A DNA stretch of 64,000 nt from Marinomonas sp. IMCC 4694 (GCF_008122525.1 NZ_VSRV01000001.1:2542001-2606000); one strand, 5' to 3'; positions 36,266 to 45,564 are shown, counted from the stretch's first letter. Notes: generated from the sequence alone by a model not told the origin. Numbers and translations are program-made.

Positions 36266-37708
36266 TTATGAGGCTAAACAAATCGCACGACCGTGATTAT
36301 GAGATTCCACTAGCTCTTTGTGCAAACTACAAATGGCTTTTTCATAGTCTTCTTCATCGACTACAAACTGCATGTCTACTTGGCGCATAGATTGGTGCAT
36401 TGCCAGTACGTTGACGTCTTGCTCCGCAATCGCTTTAACGGCTTTTGCTAACATGCCGGTGGTTTTCATGTCGCTACCAATAGCCGAGACAATCGCTACT
36501 TTACGTTGCGTAATTTCCGCATCGACAAAGCGCTCATGCAATACTTTTATGACCCGCTTCAAGGTTTTTAAATTGATCGCCAAATAATGCGTAATGGTGT
36601 TCGCATTGATGTCTTTAGCAATAATATGTGCATGAAATTGGTTCAATACTTTTAAAATACCCACATCAAATTTGTCGATGTCGCCCGCCATGTCTTGATC
36701 GAACAACTCCACTGCAAACACACCGCGACACCCTGCGATGATCTCAACACATGGCGCGTCGCTGACGTAATCACCGGTAATAAGCGTGCCGGTGTGATCC
36801 GGTTCAAAGGTATTTTTTACTCGAAGCGCAATACCACTTTGACGCAACCCTTTTGCCGCTTTGGGGTGAATGGCTTCCATACCCAAATTAGCCAGCTGAT
36901 CGGCCACATCATAGTTAGTACGACCAATGGGGACCGCCTTGCTTTCACCGACTAAACGCGGATCGGCGCTGCTCAGATGAAACTCTTTGTGAATAACGGC
37001 TTCACGCGCTTGCGTCAATACTGCAATACGACTGAATGTCATTTCACTGTAACCGCGATCGAAAGTCGACATTAGACCGGTTTCACTGTGAGCATAACCC
37101 GTTGCGATGGGCAGCTCTGTGCGTAAATCGATGTCTTTAAACGCATCAACAATACGTTCATCCAGTGACATATGGCTGGGGCTATTCCAACCGGTGAGGT
37201 CAACAAATACGGCATTCACACCATCGCGTTCAAGTAGGTGTGCGGTATTCCAAGCGCTGTGGGCTTCTCCCAAACTGGCAAGCATTTCACGAACCGTTGC
37301 CAAGTGTTCACTAATGGAAAAGTGCCCATGCTGACAGAGACGATGTAAGTCTTCTAAGCACTCTTGGGCTTCTTGCAAGCGGGTGTTTAAAAACGCATCG
37401 GCTTTGTGCCGTAACTCGCCCGCTTCAAATAAGGCGTGGTTGATTTCAAGCATGGCACTGCGAACCTCTTGCAAGGCCGGAAACCAGTTGTTTTGTTTAC
37501 GCTCTTGAGCGAACAAAGCAAACACGCCGGCATCGCCCGTTTTCTTATGTTCTAGCAACTTGTCCGTCATACCGGAATACGCCGATACAACGAAAATGCG
37601 CTGGTACATATTGTCCGCTTGAGTCGGTTTAAAAATGATATTGTCTCTTACTGAACGGTAGTCACTCATAGACGTACCGCCAATTTTTTCAACTGTATGT
37701 TGTCCCAT
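36266..37708 (-). CDS. ask: Aspartate kinase of the ectoine operon
   Basis: Phosphorylates aspartate to feed ectoine synthesis. 480 residues. The catalytic domain begins HTVEKIGGTSMSDY (the KxGGTS motif). The C-terminal third has two ACT domains (KVAIVSAIGSDMKTTGMLAKAV, DVNVLAMHQSMRQVDMQFVV). This is the ectoine-associated aspartokinase group (Ask_ect), usually insensitive to lysine/threonine feedback. It is downstream of ectC on the same strand after a 264-base gap that has its own palindrome, so it may have a separate promoter besides read-through from ectABC. Confidence 0.92.
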   Translation of the reverse strand: MGQHTVEKIGGTSMSDYRSVRDNIIFKPTQADNMYQRIFVVSAYSGMTDKLLEHKKTGDAGVFALFAQERKQNNWFPALQEVRSAMLEINHALFEAGELRHKADAFLNTRLQEAQECLEDLHRLCQHGHFSISEHLATVREMLASLGEAHSAWNTAHLLERDGVNAVFVDLTGWNSPSHMSLDERIVDAFKDIDLRTELPIATGYAHSETGLMSTFDRGYSEMTFSRIAVLTQAREAVIHKEFHLSSADPRLVGESKAVPIGRTNYDVADQLANLGMEAIHPKAAKGLRQSGIALRVKNTFEPDHTGTLITGDYVSDAPCVEIIAGCRGVFAVELFDQDMAGDIDKFDVGILKVLNQFHAHIIAKDINANTITHYLAINLKTLKRVIKVLHERFVDAEITQRKVAIVSAIGSDMKTTGMLAKAVKAIAEQDVNVLAMHQSMRQVDMQFVVDEEDYEKAICSLHKELVESHNHGRAICLAS

Positions 37709-37729
37709 TATTTACCCAATTTATCTAGG

Positions 37730-37750
37730 GGCCAAAGGGTCACTTTGGCC
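37730..37750. promoter_or_regulatory. Perfect palindrome just upstream of ask (candidate operator or hairpin)
   Basis: GGCCAAAG-N5-CTTTGGCC, eight-base arms, 22 bases before the ask start codon. No T-run follows on the minus strand, so it does not look like a terminator. It could be a regulator site or an mRNA hairpin near the RBS. Confidence 0.5.
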
Positions 37751-37972
37751 AGAGTCAAAAACTGTCGCTATATTGTCACAAGGCTGCAGAAAATTTAAGC
37801 ATTAATCACACTTTTCAAGCCATCTAATCGACTTACCCTACACTCATGAGCAAATACGTTGACAGGGACAAAAAAGAACAGCATCGAAGATAGAAGAGCC
37901 GAAATGAAACCGCATGAATAAACAAAACGCCACCTAATGGTAACGCTTTGTCATAGGCTGAGAGGGAGAACC

Positions 37973-38362
37973 TTACTCTAAAAGCTCGTAGGCACCTTGG
38001 GCGTTATGAACTTCTTTACCAGTAATCGGAGGGTTAAATACACACGCCAGCTTCAGCTCTTTGGATGCCCGTAATGTGTGGGCATCATGCTTATCCAACA
38101 CGTACACAACGCCAGGCTTAATCTGATGTTTTTGGCCGGTTTCGCGACTCTCCACCTCTCCTTCACCTGAAATACAGTACACAGATTCAAGGTGATTTTG
38201 ATAATGCATGTCAAAATCTTTACCGGCATAAATCGTTGTAATATGAAACGAGAAGCCCATGTTATCTTCTTTCAATAAGAGACGCGTGCTTTCCCAATTC
38301 CCATCGGGGGACACAACGCGGCGTTCCGTTTTTTCACATTCGGCTAAATCACGTGCAAACAT
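37973..38362 (-). CDS. ectC: L-ectoine synthase
   Basis: Cyclises N-gamma-acetyl-diaminobutyrate to ectoine. 129 residues, the standard length, with a single cupin fold. MFARDLAECEKTERRVV at the N-terminus, the metal/substrate region FDMHYQNHLESVYCISGEGEVE and CVFNPPITGKEVH are family hallmarks. The frame is open to 38398, but the ATG at 38362 is preceded by AAGGAG and matches the family start. It follows ectB after 45 bases. Confidence 0.96.
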   Translation of the reverse strand: MFARDLAECEKTERRVVSPDGNWESTRLLLKEDNMGFSFHITTIYAGKDFDMHYQNHLESVYCISGEGEVESRETGQKHQIKPGVVYVLDKHDAHTLRASKELKLACVFNPPITGKEVHNAQGAYELLE

Positions 38363-38407
38363 TCTGTGCTCCTTATGTTTTTTTACTCTTCTTTGCAAAC
38401 GGTCAAT

Positions 38408-39721
38408 TTAAACCGCGATGTCGTAATTTTCATCAAAATAGCTTTTTGCTTCTGGCATATCGTCTTCTTTGGCGCATACATCACGAATCGCGCGTTCTAA
38501 AATATCAATACCCTGCTTAAGATCTTCATCTAAGATAGTTAATGGACAGAGAAATTTCACGACTTGATCATCGGCGCCCGATGTTTCTATCATCAGACCG
38601 TTTTGGAAACATTTCTTGGTAATTTTATTTGCCAGTTCACCACTAACACAGTTAATACCGCGCATCATGCCTCGACCTTGGACGATAAAATTCCCTTCAC
38701 CACATTCTTCTACAATCGCTTGGGTACGCTGATGTATGTACTCGCCCTTGCGTTTAATGTCTCTCTCAAAAGTGTCGTCTTTCCAGTAGGTTTCAATCGC
38801 CGCTTTTGCCGTCACAAACGCAAGGTTATTGCCACGAAAAGTACCGTTGTGCTCGCCAGGCTTCCATTGATCTAATTCTGGGCGCATAAGCACCACCGCA
38901 AAAGGCAAACCGTAACCGCTTAAGGATTTAGACATGGTCACAATATCTGGCGTGATACCGGCGCCTTCAAAGCTAAAGAAAGTCCCGGTACGACCGCAAC
39001 CCGCTTGAATGTCATCAACAATCAATAAAACATCGTGTTTTTTACAGACGGCCTCGAGATTTTGTAACCAAGAGAAACTGGCCACATTGATGCCCCCTTC
39101 TCCCTGAACCGTTTCAACAATCACCGCGGCAGGCAAGTCGACGCCACTGCTAGAGTCCGATAAGACTTTATCTAGGTATTCTGTTGTTTCAATGCCTTCG
39201 CCCAAGTAGCCATCAAACGGTACTGTAGACACACCCGCTCCCAAACTTAAGCCCGCTGCACCACGATGATGAGAATTACCTGTAACCGATAAAGCCCCTA
39301 AACTGCAGCCATGAAAGCCATTGGTAAAGCTGATAATATTTTCACGCCCCGTCACATTACGGGCCAATTTCAGCGCCGCTTCTACGGCATTTGTGCCCGT
39401 TGGTCCCGTAAATTGCATCATATATTCTAGCCCACGGGGTTCTAGGATATGCACTTTAAACGCTTCTAAAAATTCTCCCTTGGCTTTTGTGTGCATGTCT
39501 AAACCGTGAGTAATGCCATCGTCCAATATGTATTCCACCATTTTTTTCTTAAAAATGGGGTTGTTATGACCGTAATTTAAGGTTCCAGCACCCGCTAAAA
39601 AGTCTAGGTATTTATTGCCTTCTTGATCGAACAAATGAGCGTCACGCGCACGATGAAAAACACGTGGAAAAGAGCGGGCGTAGGATTGTACTTCTGATTC
39701 GATTTCGTCAAAAATTTTCAT
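38408..39721 (-). CDS. ectB: Diaminobutyrate-2-oxoglutarate transaminase
   Basis: Forms L-2,4-diaminobutyrate from aspartate semialdehyde and glutamate, the first committed step to ectoine. 437 residues of class-III aminotransferase fold. LDFLAGAGTLNYGHNNP is at the N-terminus, GFHGCSLGALSVTG follows, and IVDDIQAGCGRTGTFFSFE leads to the PLP lysine in MSKSLSGYG. Slightly longer than the usual 420-425 because of a C-terminal tail. Middle gene of ectABC. Confidence 0.95.
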   Translation of the reverse strand: MKIFDEIESEVQSYARSFPRVFHRARDAHLFDQEGNKYLDFLAGAGTLNYGHNNPIFKKKMVEYILDDGITHGLDMHTKAKGEFLEAFKVHILEPRGLEYMMQFTGPTGTNAVEAALKLARNVTGRENIISFTNGFHGCSLGALSVTGNSHHRGAAGLSLGAGVSTVPFDGYLGEGIETTEYLDKVLSDSSSGVDLPAAVIVETVQGEGGINVASFSWLQNLEAVCKKHDVLLIVDDIQAGCGRTGTFFSFEGAGITPDIVTMSKSLSGYGLPFAVVLMRPELDQWKPGEHNGTFRGNNLAFVTAKAAIETYWKDDTFERDIKRKGEYIHQRTQAIVEECGEGNFIVQGRGMMRGINCVSGELANKITKKCFQNGLMIETSGADDQVVKFLCPLTILDEDLKQGIDILERAIRDVCAKEDDMPEAKSYFDENYDIAV

Positions 39722-39811
39722 ATTGATGCGTCCTTTAAATACACTAGATTTATTGATGAGCTATAAAAACGGCGTGCGAAAACATACCGTCTCGCGCACC
39801 GAATTTAAGGC

Positions 39812-40309
39812 TTATAATGAAATGGGACCGATGCGAACGAGGTGTTCGGTATCGTGCTGTCCATTAAAATGCGCCTGTTTGTCAAACATAATCGACTCCG
39901 TTAACGGCGCATCGAGATGTTTGGCAAGGCGTTTGAATAAAGCCCAAGAGCCTTGATTTGAAGCGGTAATACTGGTTTCTAAATAACGCACTCCTGAACA
40001 ATGAGAACGTTCTAACAAGGTTAAAACCATTTTTTTAGCAAGGCCTTGACCGCGTGCTTTTTCACTCACGGCAACTTGCCAGACAAACAAGGTGTCTGCC
40101 TGATTTGGAATAAGATAACCGGAAACAAACCCCACCAACTCGGTATTGTCGAGACGTGCTGCCACCGACGTGTCGCAAAAATGGCTAGTTTGTAGCAAGT
40201 TACAATAGGCAGAATTGGTATCTAAAGGCGGACATGAAGCCACCAGCTGATTGACCGCCATACCGTCTGTAACACCCGGCTTACTGAAAAGTATTTTTCC
40301 TAAACCCAT
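39812..40309 (-). CDS. ectA: L-2,4-diaminobutyrate acetyltransferase
   Basis: GNAT-fold enzyme acetylating diaminobutyrate. Family residues CPPLDTNSAYCNLLQTSHF, VGFVSGYLIP and the acetyl-CoA loop RGQGLAKKM are present. The frame is open to 40366 (GTG); the ATG at 40309 yields 165 residues and an N-terminus like other EctA proteins. The RBS is weak at either start. First gene of the ectoine operon, about 135 bases downstream of a good sigma-70 promoter. Confidence 0.92.
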   Translation of the reverse strand: MGLGKILFSKPGVTDGMAVNQLVASCPPLDTNSAYCNLLQTSHFCDTSVAARLDNTELVGFVSGYLIPNQADTLFVWQVAVSEKARGQGLAKKMVLTLLERSHCSGVRYLETSITASNQGSWALFKRLAKHLDAPLTESIMFDKQAHFNGQHDTEHLVRIGPISL

Positions 40310-40451
40310 AAAAAACCCATTAGAATACAAAACATTTTTATTCAGTGTAATAGCTAAGCATGGCACCTTAAAGGCAAAATATTAACTTTAAACACTTAAT
40401 GCATATAACTATTTTATTAAAATCAATAAAATCGTTATTTGATGTCTAATC

Positions 40452-40479
40452 ATTATACTTGAAACTAATTTCTATTCAA
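40452..40479 (-). promoter_or_regulatory. Predicted sigma-70 promoter of ectABC
   Basis: On the minus strand TTGAAT (40474-40479), 16 bases, then TATAAT (40452-40457). A perfect -10 and near-perfect -35 upstream of ectA, giving a leader of about 135 bases. The rest of the 441-base space between ectA and the NSS symporter gene shows only AT-rich sequence and the palindrome at 40484. Confidence 0.65.
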
Positions 40480-40483
40480 CCAG

Positions 40484-40503
40484 TTAATTAGAGTTCTAAT
40501 TAA
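40484..40503. promoter_or_regulatory. Palindrome next to the ectA promoter (candidate CosR/EctR site)
   Basis: TTAATTAG-AGTT-CTAATTAA, eight-base arms, ending 4 bases from the -35 hexamer of the predicted ectA promoter. The size and AT-rich symmetry suit MarR-family operators. The assignment to a particular regulator is inference. Confidence 0.5.
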
Positions 40504-40750
40504 TAAACCTGCCTTAACAACGTTAGCCTCTTCGTGAAAAGCCACTCCATTTTATTGGATAAGGATCAAATGGGATAATTGTGCATTTTTGGTTGCATGT
40601 CGTGTGTGAAATTCGGAAAATGCCGCCCCTGTTCGAAGTTATGCTTGTTAGCACACTTAATTGCTGGCGATTAAGGAGGCATTGGTATGGGTAAAAATAA
40701 CCGACTTTGAACGATGTTTATATATTGCTTTCAATTACTTAGAGATAACT

Positions 40751-42109
40751 ATGTCAAATAAAACTTCTATCCAAGGCTCTTGGGCGAGCCGATGGATTTT
40801 CATTCTTGCAGCAACAGGATCTGCCGTCGGATTAGGTAACATCTGGAAATTCCCCTACATCACAGGTGAAAATGGCGGCGGCGCCTTTGTTCTGGTGTAT
40901 TTAGCCTGTATTTTACTGGTCGGTATTCCCATCATGATGGCGGAAGTCTTTATTGGTCGTCGCGCCCGTAAAAACCCCATCAACGCTCTGATCGATGTCG
41001 CGCAAGAATCACAAGGACCGAAAACATGGGGCATCATCGGCCTTATTGGTATGTTATCAGGTGTGTTTATTTTTTCGTTTTACTCTGTCGTAGGCGGCTG
41101 GGTGCTTCACTATATTAAGGCCATGCTAACGGGCGAAATGCAAGGGGTCACATCAGACCAAGCAGGCGCTACTTTTAGTGCCCTTCTTGCTGACCCTGCG
41201 ACTTTATTAGGCTGGCACACACTGTTTAGCATCATGACCGTGATGGTGGTTGCTGCCGGCATCAATAAAGGCATTGAAACGGCTACCCGCGTGATGATGC
41301 CAGCGCTTTTCGTGCTGCTCATCATTTTGCTGGGGTATGCCATGACAACCGATGGTTTTGCTCAAAGTTGGAATTTTATGTTCCATGTTGATTTCAGTAA
41401 ACTAACCTGGAATTCGGCTTTGATCGCATTAGGGCATTCGTTCTTTACTTTGTCTTTGGGCATGGGGACCATCATGGCCTATGGTTCGTACATGACGAAA
41501 ACGGCATCTATTGGTAAAACCGTGCTGACCATTGGCGCGCTGGACACCTTGGTCGCTTTGGTGGCAGGTTTGGCGATATTCCCCATTATATTCTCAAATG
41601 GCATGGACCCTGCTGCAGGGCCAGGTTTGATGTTCATTTCCTTGCCAGTAGCATTTGGCCAGATGCCATTTGGGCAATTGTTTGGTGTTTTGTTCTTCGT
41701 ATTAGTGGGTGTCGCTGCATGGACATCGGCTATTTCATTACTCGAACCCACGGTCGCCTTTCTAGTGGAACGCTTTAAGATGAAACGAAAGTCCGCGGCC
41801 ATCGCTTTAGGCGTGGTCGTATGGTCACTAGGCATTGCATGCCTAGGATCGTTCAGTTTTATGTCTGACGTCACCTTGTTTGGTAAAAACACATTTGATT
41901 TCTTAGACTATATTACCGCCAATATCATGTTACCACTGGGTGGGATCTTAATCGCCTTGTTTGCCGGCTGGGTTGTAAAAGACAAGTTTGCCCAAGAAGA
42001 GTTGGAGCTTCATGGCGCGGTTTATTCTTTGTGGAGACTCTCCATGAAGTTTACGGCTCCGATTGCCGTTGCTGTTGTGCTTTACTTCCTAATTAACCCT
42101 TTACCATAA
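40751..42109 (+). CDS. Neurotransmitter:sodium symporter (NSS/SNF) family transporter
   Basis: 452-residue inner-membrane protein of the LeuT fold with 11-12 helices. Helix 1 has the Na+/substrate site GSAVGLGNIWKFPYITGENGGGAFV, typical of NSS proteins. These take up amino acids or related solutes with sodium. The frame opens at 40661, but the ATG at 40751 (MSNKTSIQGSWASRWIF) matches the family start. Divergent from ectA across 441 bases. Its place beside the ectoine operon makes an osmolyte or amino-acid precursor plausible as substrate. Confidence 0.88.
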   Translation: MSNKTSIQGSWASRWIFILAATGSAVGLGNIWKFPYITGENGGGAFVLVYLACILLVGIPIMMAEVFIGRRARKNPINALIDVAQESQGPKTWGIIGLIGMLSGVFIFSFYSVVGGWVLHYIKAMLTGEMQGVTSDQAGATFSALLADPATLLGWHTLFSIMTVMVVAAGINKGIETATRVMMPALFVLLIILLGYAMTTDGFAQSWNFMFHVDFSKLTWNSALIALGHSFFTLSLGMGTIMAYGSYMTKTASIGKTVLTIGALDTLVALVAGLAIFPIIFSNGMDPAAGPGLMFISLPVAFGQMPFGQLFGVLFFVLVGVAAWTSAISLLEPTVAFLVERFKMKRKSAAIALGVVVWSLGIACLGSFSFMSDVTLFGKNTFDFLDYITANIMLPLGGILIALFAGWVVKDKFAQEELELHGAVYSLWRLSMKFTAPIAVAVVLYFLINPLP

Positions 42110-42123
42110 ACTTGATCTCATAG

Positions 42124-42158
42124 CCCCTTGCTAGCCTTGCGCTGGCGGGGGTGTCTTT
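42124..42158 (+). terminator. Probable terminator after the NSS gene
   Basis: Imperfect GC-rich stem-loop CCCCTTGCTAGC / GCTGGCGGGG followed by a short T-rich stretch (TGTCTTTTC). Ends 15-50 bases after the symporter stop. Confidence 0.55.
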
Positions 42159-42374
42159 TCTACTGCCCCTTCATTGTTTACCTTTTAGCACAATCCCACG
42201 GGTTTATTGCTATTTTCAATAAGGTATAATTCAGTCACGATAATTTATGAACGACACTTTGGTGAGATTGTCTTTCTTTACGAGGCATCCTCTGTTTAGC
42301 GTAATGATTTTATTCGCACCATTTATATCGTTTATAACGCCACAACAACACAGACGACCTTTGGGAAATACACT

Positions 42375-43388
42375 ATGAGTAAATCAGACGTCGGTTCAAC
42401 GCCCCCAATGTACGACATGGCCATTATTGGCGCAGGTTTGGCTGGCAGTTTATGCGCTCACTTGTTGTCTGAGCCAGATATCAGCCTCTGCATAATTGAC
42501 AAAAGCCGCGGTAGCGGCGGACGAGCCAGCAGCAAAAGATTAGACGATGGCACCAGCTGCGACCTTGGGGCGCCCTTCATTCACGCCAAGCAAGAAGAAA
42601 CACGCAACCTACTTGAGACGCTTACCAAGCAGCAAGTTACCGCTCATTGGCCACAGCTCAACACCAATGAAGCACAAGCATTTGTTGGGACACCCAAAAT
42701 GAGTGCCATCACCCGTCACTGGATTGCTGACACTGACTTTATTACCAATACCCGTGTTCATCATTTAGAACACCATGCGGATGACCATGACGAGCAAGGC
42801 TATTGGCTTATCCGAGACGATAAGTATCAGCCCGTGGTTCGTGCTAAGAAAATCATCATTGCTGCACCAGCGCCGCAAGCGGCCGCTATTTTATCAACGA
42901 ACGAAAGGCTCGCTGTTTTACTCCTCAGAGCAAACCAAGCCTGCGCCCATTACCAATCCCAATGGGCAATGTGGTTAGAAACCGATACCTGTGACCTAAG
43001 TGCCATTATCGAACTAAAAGACTCCCCGATTAAACGCATGATCAAAGACAATCACAAACCGATGCGCCACAGTGACAATCATGACAGATGGGTCATTCAA
43101 GCCAATCCTGCATGGAGCAAACAACACCTCGACGCGAACAAAGAGTGGATCGCTCAAGCACTTCTTCAAGCGTTTTCTGAAGAAACTGAACACAGAGTCT
43201 TAAAGCACGGCGAACCCCATCGTTGGTTTTTAAGTCGTTTTGCTGAAAATAGAGGCAATAATGACTTTGCATGGGCGCCCGAGCATAATATTGGCCTTGC
43301 TGGTGATTGGCTCTGTCAAGGCGATGCAGAAGGGGCTTTACTCAGTGCCATCGCACTCACTAATCGCATAAAAGGTCATGATCTATAA
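42375..43388 (+). CDS. Renalase-like NAD(P)/FAD-dependent oxidoreductase
   Basis: 337 residues. The N-terminal Rossmann motif MAIIGAGLAGSLCAHLL binds FAD, followed by IIDKSRGSGGRASSKR, typical of the renalase/amine-oxidoreductase group. The C-terminus closes the FAD site with NIGLAGDWLCQGDAEGALLSA. Bacterial renalases oxidise mis-reduced dihydronicotinamide forms. Its stop overlaps the photolyase start by one base (TAATG), so the two are a coupled pair. A common substrate is not implied. Confidence 0.82.
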   Translation: MSKSDVGSTPPMYDMAIIGAGLAGSLCAHLLSEPDISLCIIDKSRGSGGRASSKRLDDGTSCDLGAPFIHAKQEETRNLLETLTKQQVTAHWPQLNTNEAQAFVGTPKMSAITRHWIADTDFITNTRVHHLEHHADDHDEQGYWLIRDDKYQPVVRAKKIIIAAPAPQAAAILSTNERLAVLLLRANQACAHYQSQWAMWLETDTCDLSAIIELKDSPIKRMIKDNHKPMRHSDNHDRWVIQANPAWSKQHLDANKEWIAQALLQAFSEETEHRVLKHGEPHRWFLSRFAENRGNNDFAWAPEHNIGLAGDWLCQGDAEGALLSAIALTNRIKGHDL

Positions 43389-44794
43389 TGAATATTACTC
43401 ATATTGTTTGGCTAAGAAACGACCTGCGCTGGCTGGATAATCCAGCACTGTATTTTGCGTCGCTGTCCGCTCAAGCGTCAGGGCAAGGCATCTGCGTATT
43501 GCTTACACCCACCCCGGAACAATGGACACAACACAACGAATCGGATGCCAAAAATAGCCTGCGAGCCGGACTAATCAAACGCCTTGCTCAGGCACTCGCC
43601 AAGCTTGGCATTCCTGTGCATAGCCTTGAAACTCAAACATACGATTTATTACCTGATCGAATCCGTGAATTTTGTCTCGAAAATCGCATACAAGATGTGT
43701 GGTTCAATGATGATTTGCCCGTTCATGAGCAGCAACGAGATCAAGCGGTCTTTGAGGAATTGCAAAAACACAACATTAAAACGCACATTCAACCAACCGA
43801 TTTAATTGTCTCTCAAGCGGTATTGAGCCAACAAGGTACGCCCTTTAAGGTATTTACCCCCTTTTATAACAAATGGGTTAGCCTGCTTGCTCAACAAGAC
43901 AGTGCGCCGCTACCTGGCCCTGAGCGACAATCGGCCGCCATTCAACCGACTGAGTTTGATTTTAATTGGGCTACAACCCACCGCGACGATTTGTGGCCTG
44001 CCGATCAGGACACCGCCAAACAAAAACTGTGGCAATTTTGCCATCATAAAGAAAAACACTACCAAGCCCACCGCGATTACCCCATGCAACCGGGCACCAG
44101 CACGCTGTCGCCCTACCTTGCACTGGGGGCATTGGGACCCAGACAATGCTTAGAAGCCATTTTTTATACCTGTAATCAAGAAGAAAAACGCTGGCAAGAC
44201 AGCATCTGGCTAAAGGAGCTGGCGTGGCGGGACTTCTACCGTCAACTCATGGCACACTTTCCTTTTCTCTCCATGAATCGCCCCTTTAAATCCGAAACCA
44301 GCGCCTTGATATGGCGCGACAACGACGCCGATTTTACCGCTTGGTGTGAAGGCAAAACGGGGTTCCCCATAGTCGATGCGGCCATGCGTCAACTGAATCA
44401 AACCGGCTGGATGCACAATCGATTGCGCATGGTCGCCGCCAGCTTCTGCACCAAACTGTTGTTTGCCGATTGGCGTAAAGGCGAAGCCTATTTTATGAGC
44501 AAACTCATCGATGGTGAATTTGCGGCTAATAACGGTGGTTGGCAATGGAGCGCCTCAACAGGCTGTGATGCAGCACCTTACTTTCGCGTATTTAACCCCA
44601 CCAGACAATCCGAAACCTACGATAAAAATGGTGACTTTATTCGTCGATTCGTTCCGGAACTCGCCAAATTAGATGCAAAATCTATACATGATCCAAAGCC
44701 CGAACAGCGCAAACAATGCGGCTATCCACTGCCCATTATTGATTACAAACCGGCGCGACTCGCTGCTATCGAGGCCTTTAAGGCCCTCAAATAA
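43388..44794 (+). CDS. phrB: Deoxyribodipyrimidine photolyase (class I CPD photolyase)
   Basis: Repairs UV-induced cyclobutane dimers using blue light. 468 residues. The N-terminal antenna domain starts THIVWLRNDLRWLDNPAL. The FAD domain carries ELAWRDFYRQLMAHFP, GFPIVDAAMRQLNQTGWMHNRLRM and NNGGWQWSASTGCDAAPYFRVFNP, with the Trp residues of the electron-transfer chain in place. Length and motifs fit class I photolyase rather than cryptochrome DASH. Translationally coupled to the renalase-like gene. Confidence 0.92.
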   Translation: MNITHIVWLRNDLRWLDNPALYFASLSAQASGQGICVLLTPTPEQWTQHNESDAKNSLRAGLIKRLAQALAKLGIPVHSLETQTYDLLPDRIREFCLENRIQDVWFNDDLPVHEQQRDQAVFEELQKHNIKTHIQPTDLIVSQAVLSQQGTPFKVFTPFYNKWVSLLAQQDSAPLPGPERQSAAIQPTEFDFNWATTHRDDLWPADQDTAKQKLWQFCHHKEKHYQAHRDYPMQPGTSTLSPYLALGALGPRQCLEAIFYTCNQEEKRWQDSIWLKELAWRDFYRQLMAHFPFLSMNRPFKSETSALIWRDNDADFTAWCEGKTGFPIVDAAMRQLNQTGWMHNRLRMVAASFCTKLLFADWRKGEAYFMSKLIDGEFAANNGGWQWSASTGCDAAPYFRVFNPTRQSETYDKNGDFIRRFVPELAKLDAKSIHDPKPEQRKQCGYPLPIIDYKPARLAAIEAFKALK

Positions 44795-44843
44795 GCCAAA
44801 TGCCAAAAACGATACTTTTTCTTATTAGGCTGACTAATAGGGA

Positions 44844-44861
44844 AAAGTACGTATATACTTT
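44844..44861. promoter_or_regulatory. Palindrome upstream of the MarR-type regulator (candidate autoregulatory site)
   Basis: AAAGTA-CGTATA-TACTTT, 18 bases, 85 bases before the regulator ATG. A second smaller dyad, TATTAG-N5-CTAATA, is at 44823-44839. Both lie in the promoter region of the regulator. Confidence 0.45.
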
Positions 44862-44945
44862 GAGCTGTAATGTATTTACACTCCGCTTCTTTTAATCAAA
44901 TTTAAAAAGCGTTCATTCATACCCTTGCTTGGAACATTGATCGAT

Positions 44946-45428
44946 ATGTCTAATTCACCTCAACATTTGCACGATGTCCTCGTTCATCTAAGACGAATCA
45001 TTCGTGCAACAGATTTACAATCAAAACGCGTTGTTAAAGCCTGTGGATTAACCATTCCACAAATCATGGTATTACGCTCTATCGAGGAGCTGGGTGATGT
45101 GACTGTGCGCAAAATATCGGACAGCGTATCGTTGAGCCAAGCGACGGTGACCACCATTCTAAATCGCCTCGAAGACAGAAAATACGTTGAGCGTGTCAGA
45201 GCTCAAAAAGACAAGCGTATTGTTAACGCGCGACTCACTGTTGAAGGAAAGGCAACATTAGCGACAGCCCCTCCTTTGTTGCATGAAAAGTTTGTGCATG
45301 AATTTGAATCACTCGAAGGCTGGGAGCAAACACAGGTCCTATCCTCACTTCAGCGCATCGCCATGATGATGGACGCTGAACACATTGACGCGGCTCCTAT
45401 TTTAGACATTAACTCACCAGACTTCTAA
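44946..45428 (+). CDS. MarR-family regulator, CosR/EctR-like (compatible-solute control)
   Basis: 160 residues. A winged helix-turn-helix spans about 35-105 (LTIPQIMVLRSIEELGDVTVRKISDSVSLSQATVTTILNRLEDRKYVERVRAQKDKR). The C-terminus HEFESLEGWEQTQVLSSLQRIAMMMDAEHID resembles CosR of Vibrio and EctR1 of halophilic methylotrophs as I remember them; both repress ectoine and betaine-uptake genes. The ATG at 44946 is taken rather than a TTG at 44925. It sits directly upstream of proXWV and 4.6 kb from ectABC. Family certain, CosR-like role inferred. Confidence 0.78.
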   Translation: MSNSPQHLHDVLVHLRRIIRATDLQSKRVVKACGLTIPQIMVLRSIEELGDVTVRKISDSVSLSQATVTTILNRLEDRKYVERVRAQKDKRIVNARLTVEGKATLATAPPLLHEKFVHEFESLEGWEQTQVLSSLQRIAMMMDAEHIDAAPILDINSPDF

Positions 45429-45452
45429 CCCCGCCAACGCCTTCACATCATT

Positions 45453-45480
45453 AAAAACTCGACACTTCACTCGAGTTTTT
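45453..45480 (+). terminator. Rho-independent terminator after the MarR gene
   Basis: Ten-base stem AAAAACTCGA / TCGAGTTTTT with an eight-base loop. It separates the regulator from proXWV. Confidence 0.85.
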
Positions 45481-45520
45481 AATTTCTGTATTAAATATTT
45501 TTTCTTCTTTTTCTCCTCAT

Positions 45521-45564
45521 AGGGATATTTTATAACGCCCTAAAACAACCTATAAAATATCTCT
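45521..45564. promoter_or_regulatory. Long inverted repeat in the proX promoter region
   Basis: Two 14-base arms (AGGGATATTTTATA and TATAAAATATCTCT, one mismatch) separated by 16 bases. About 130 bases upstream of the proX start in very AT-rich DNA. A candidate operator or leader hairpin for osmotic control. No recognised motif. Confidence 0.5.
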
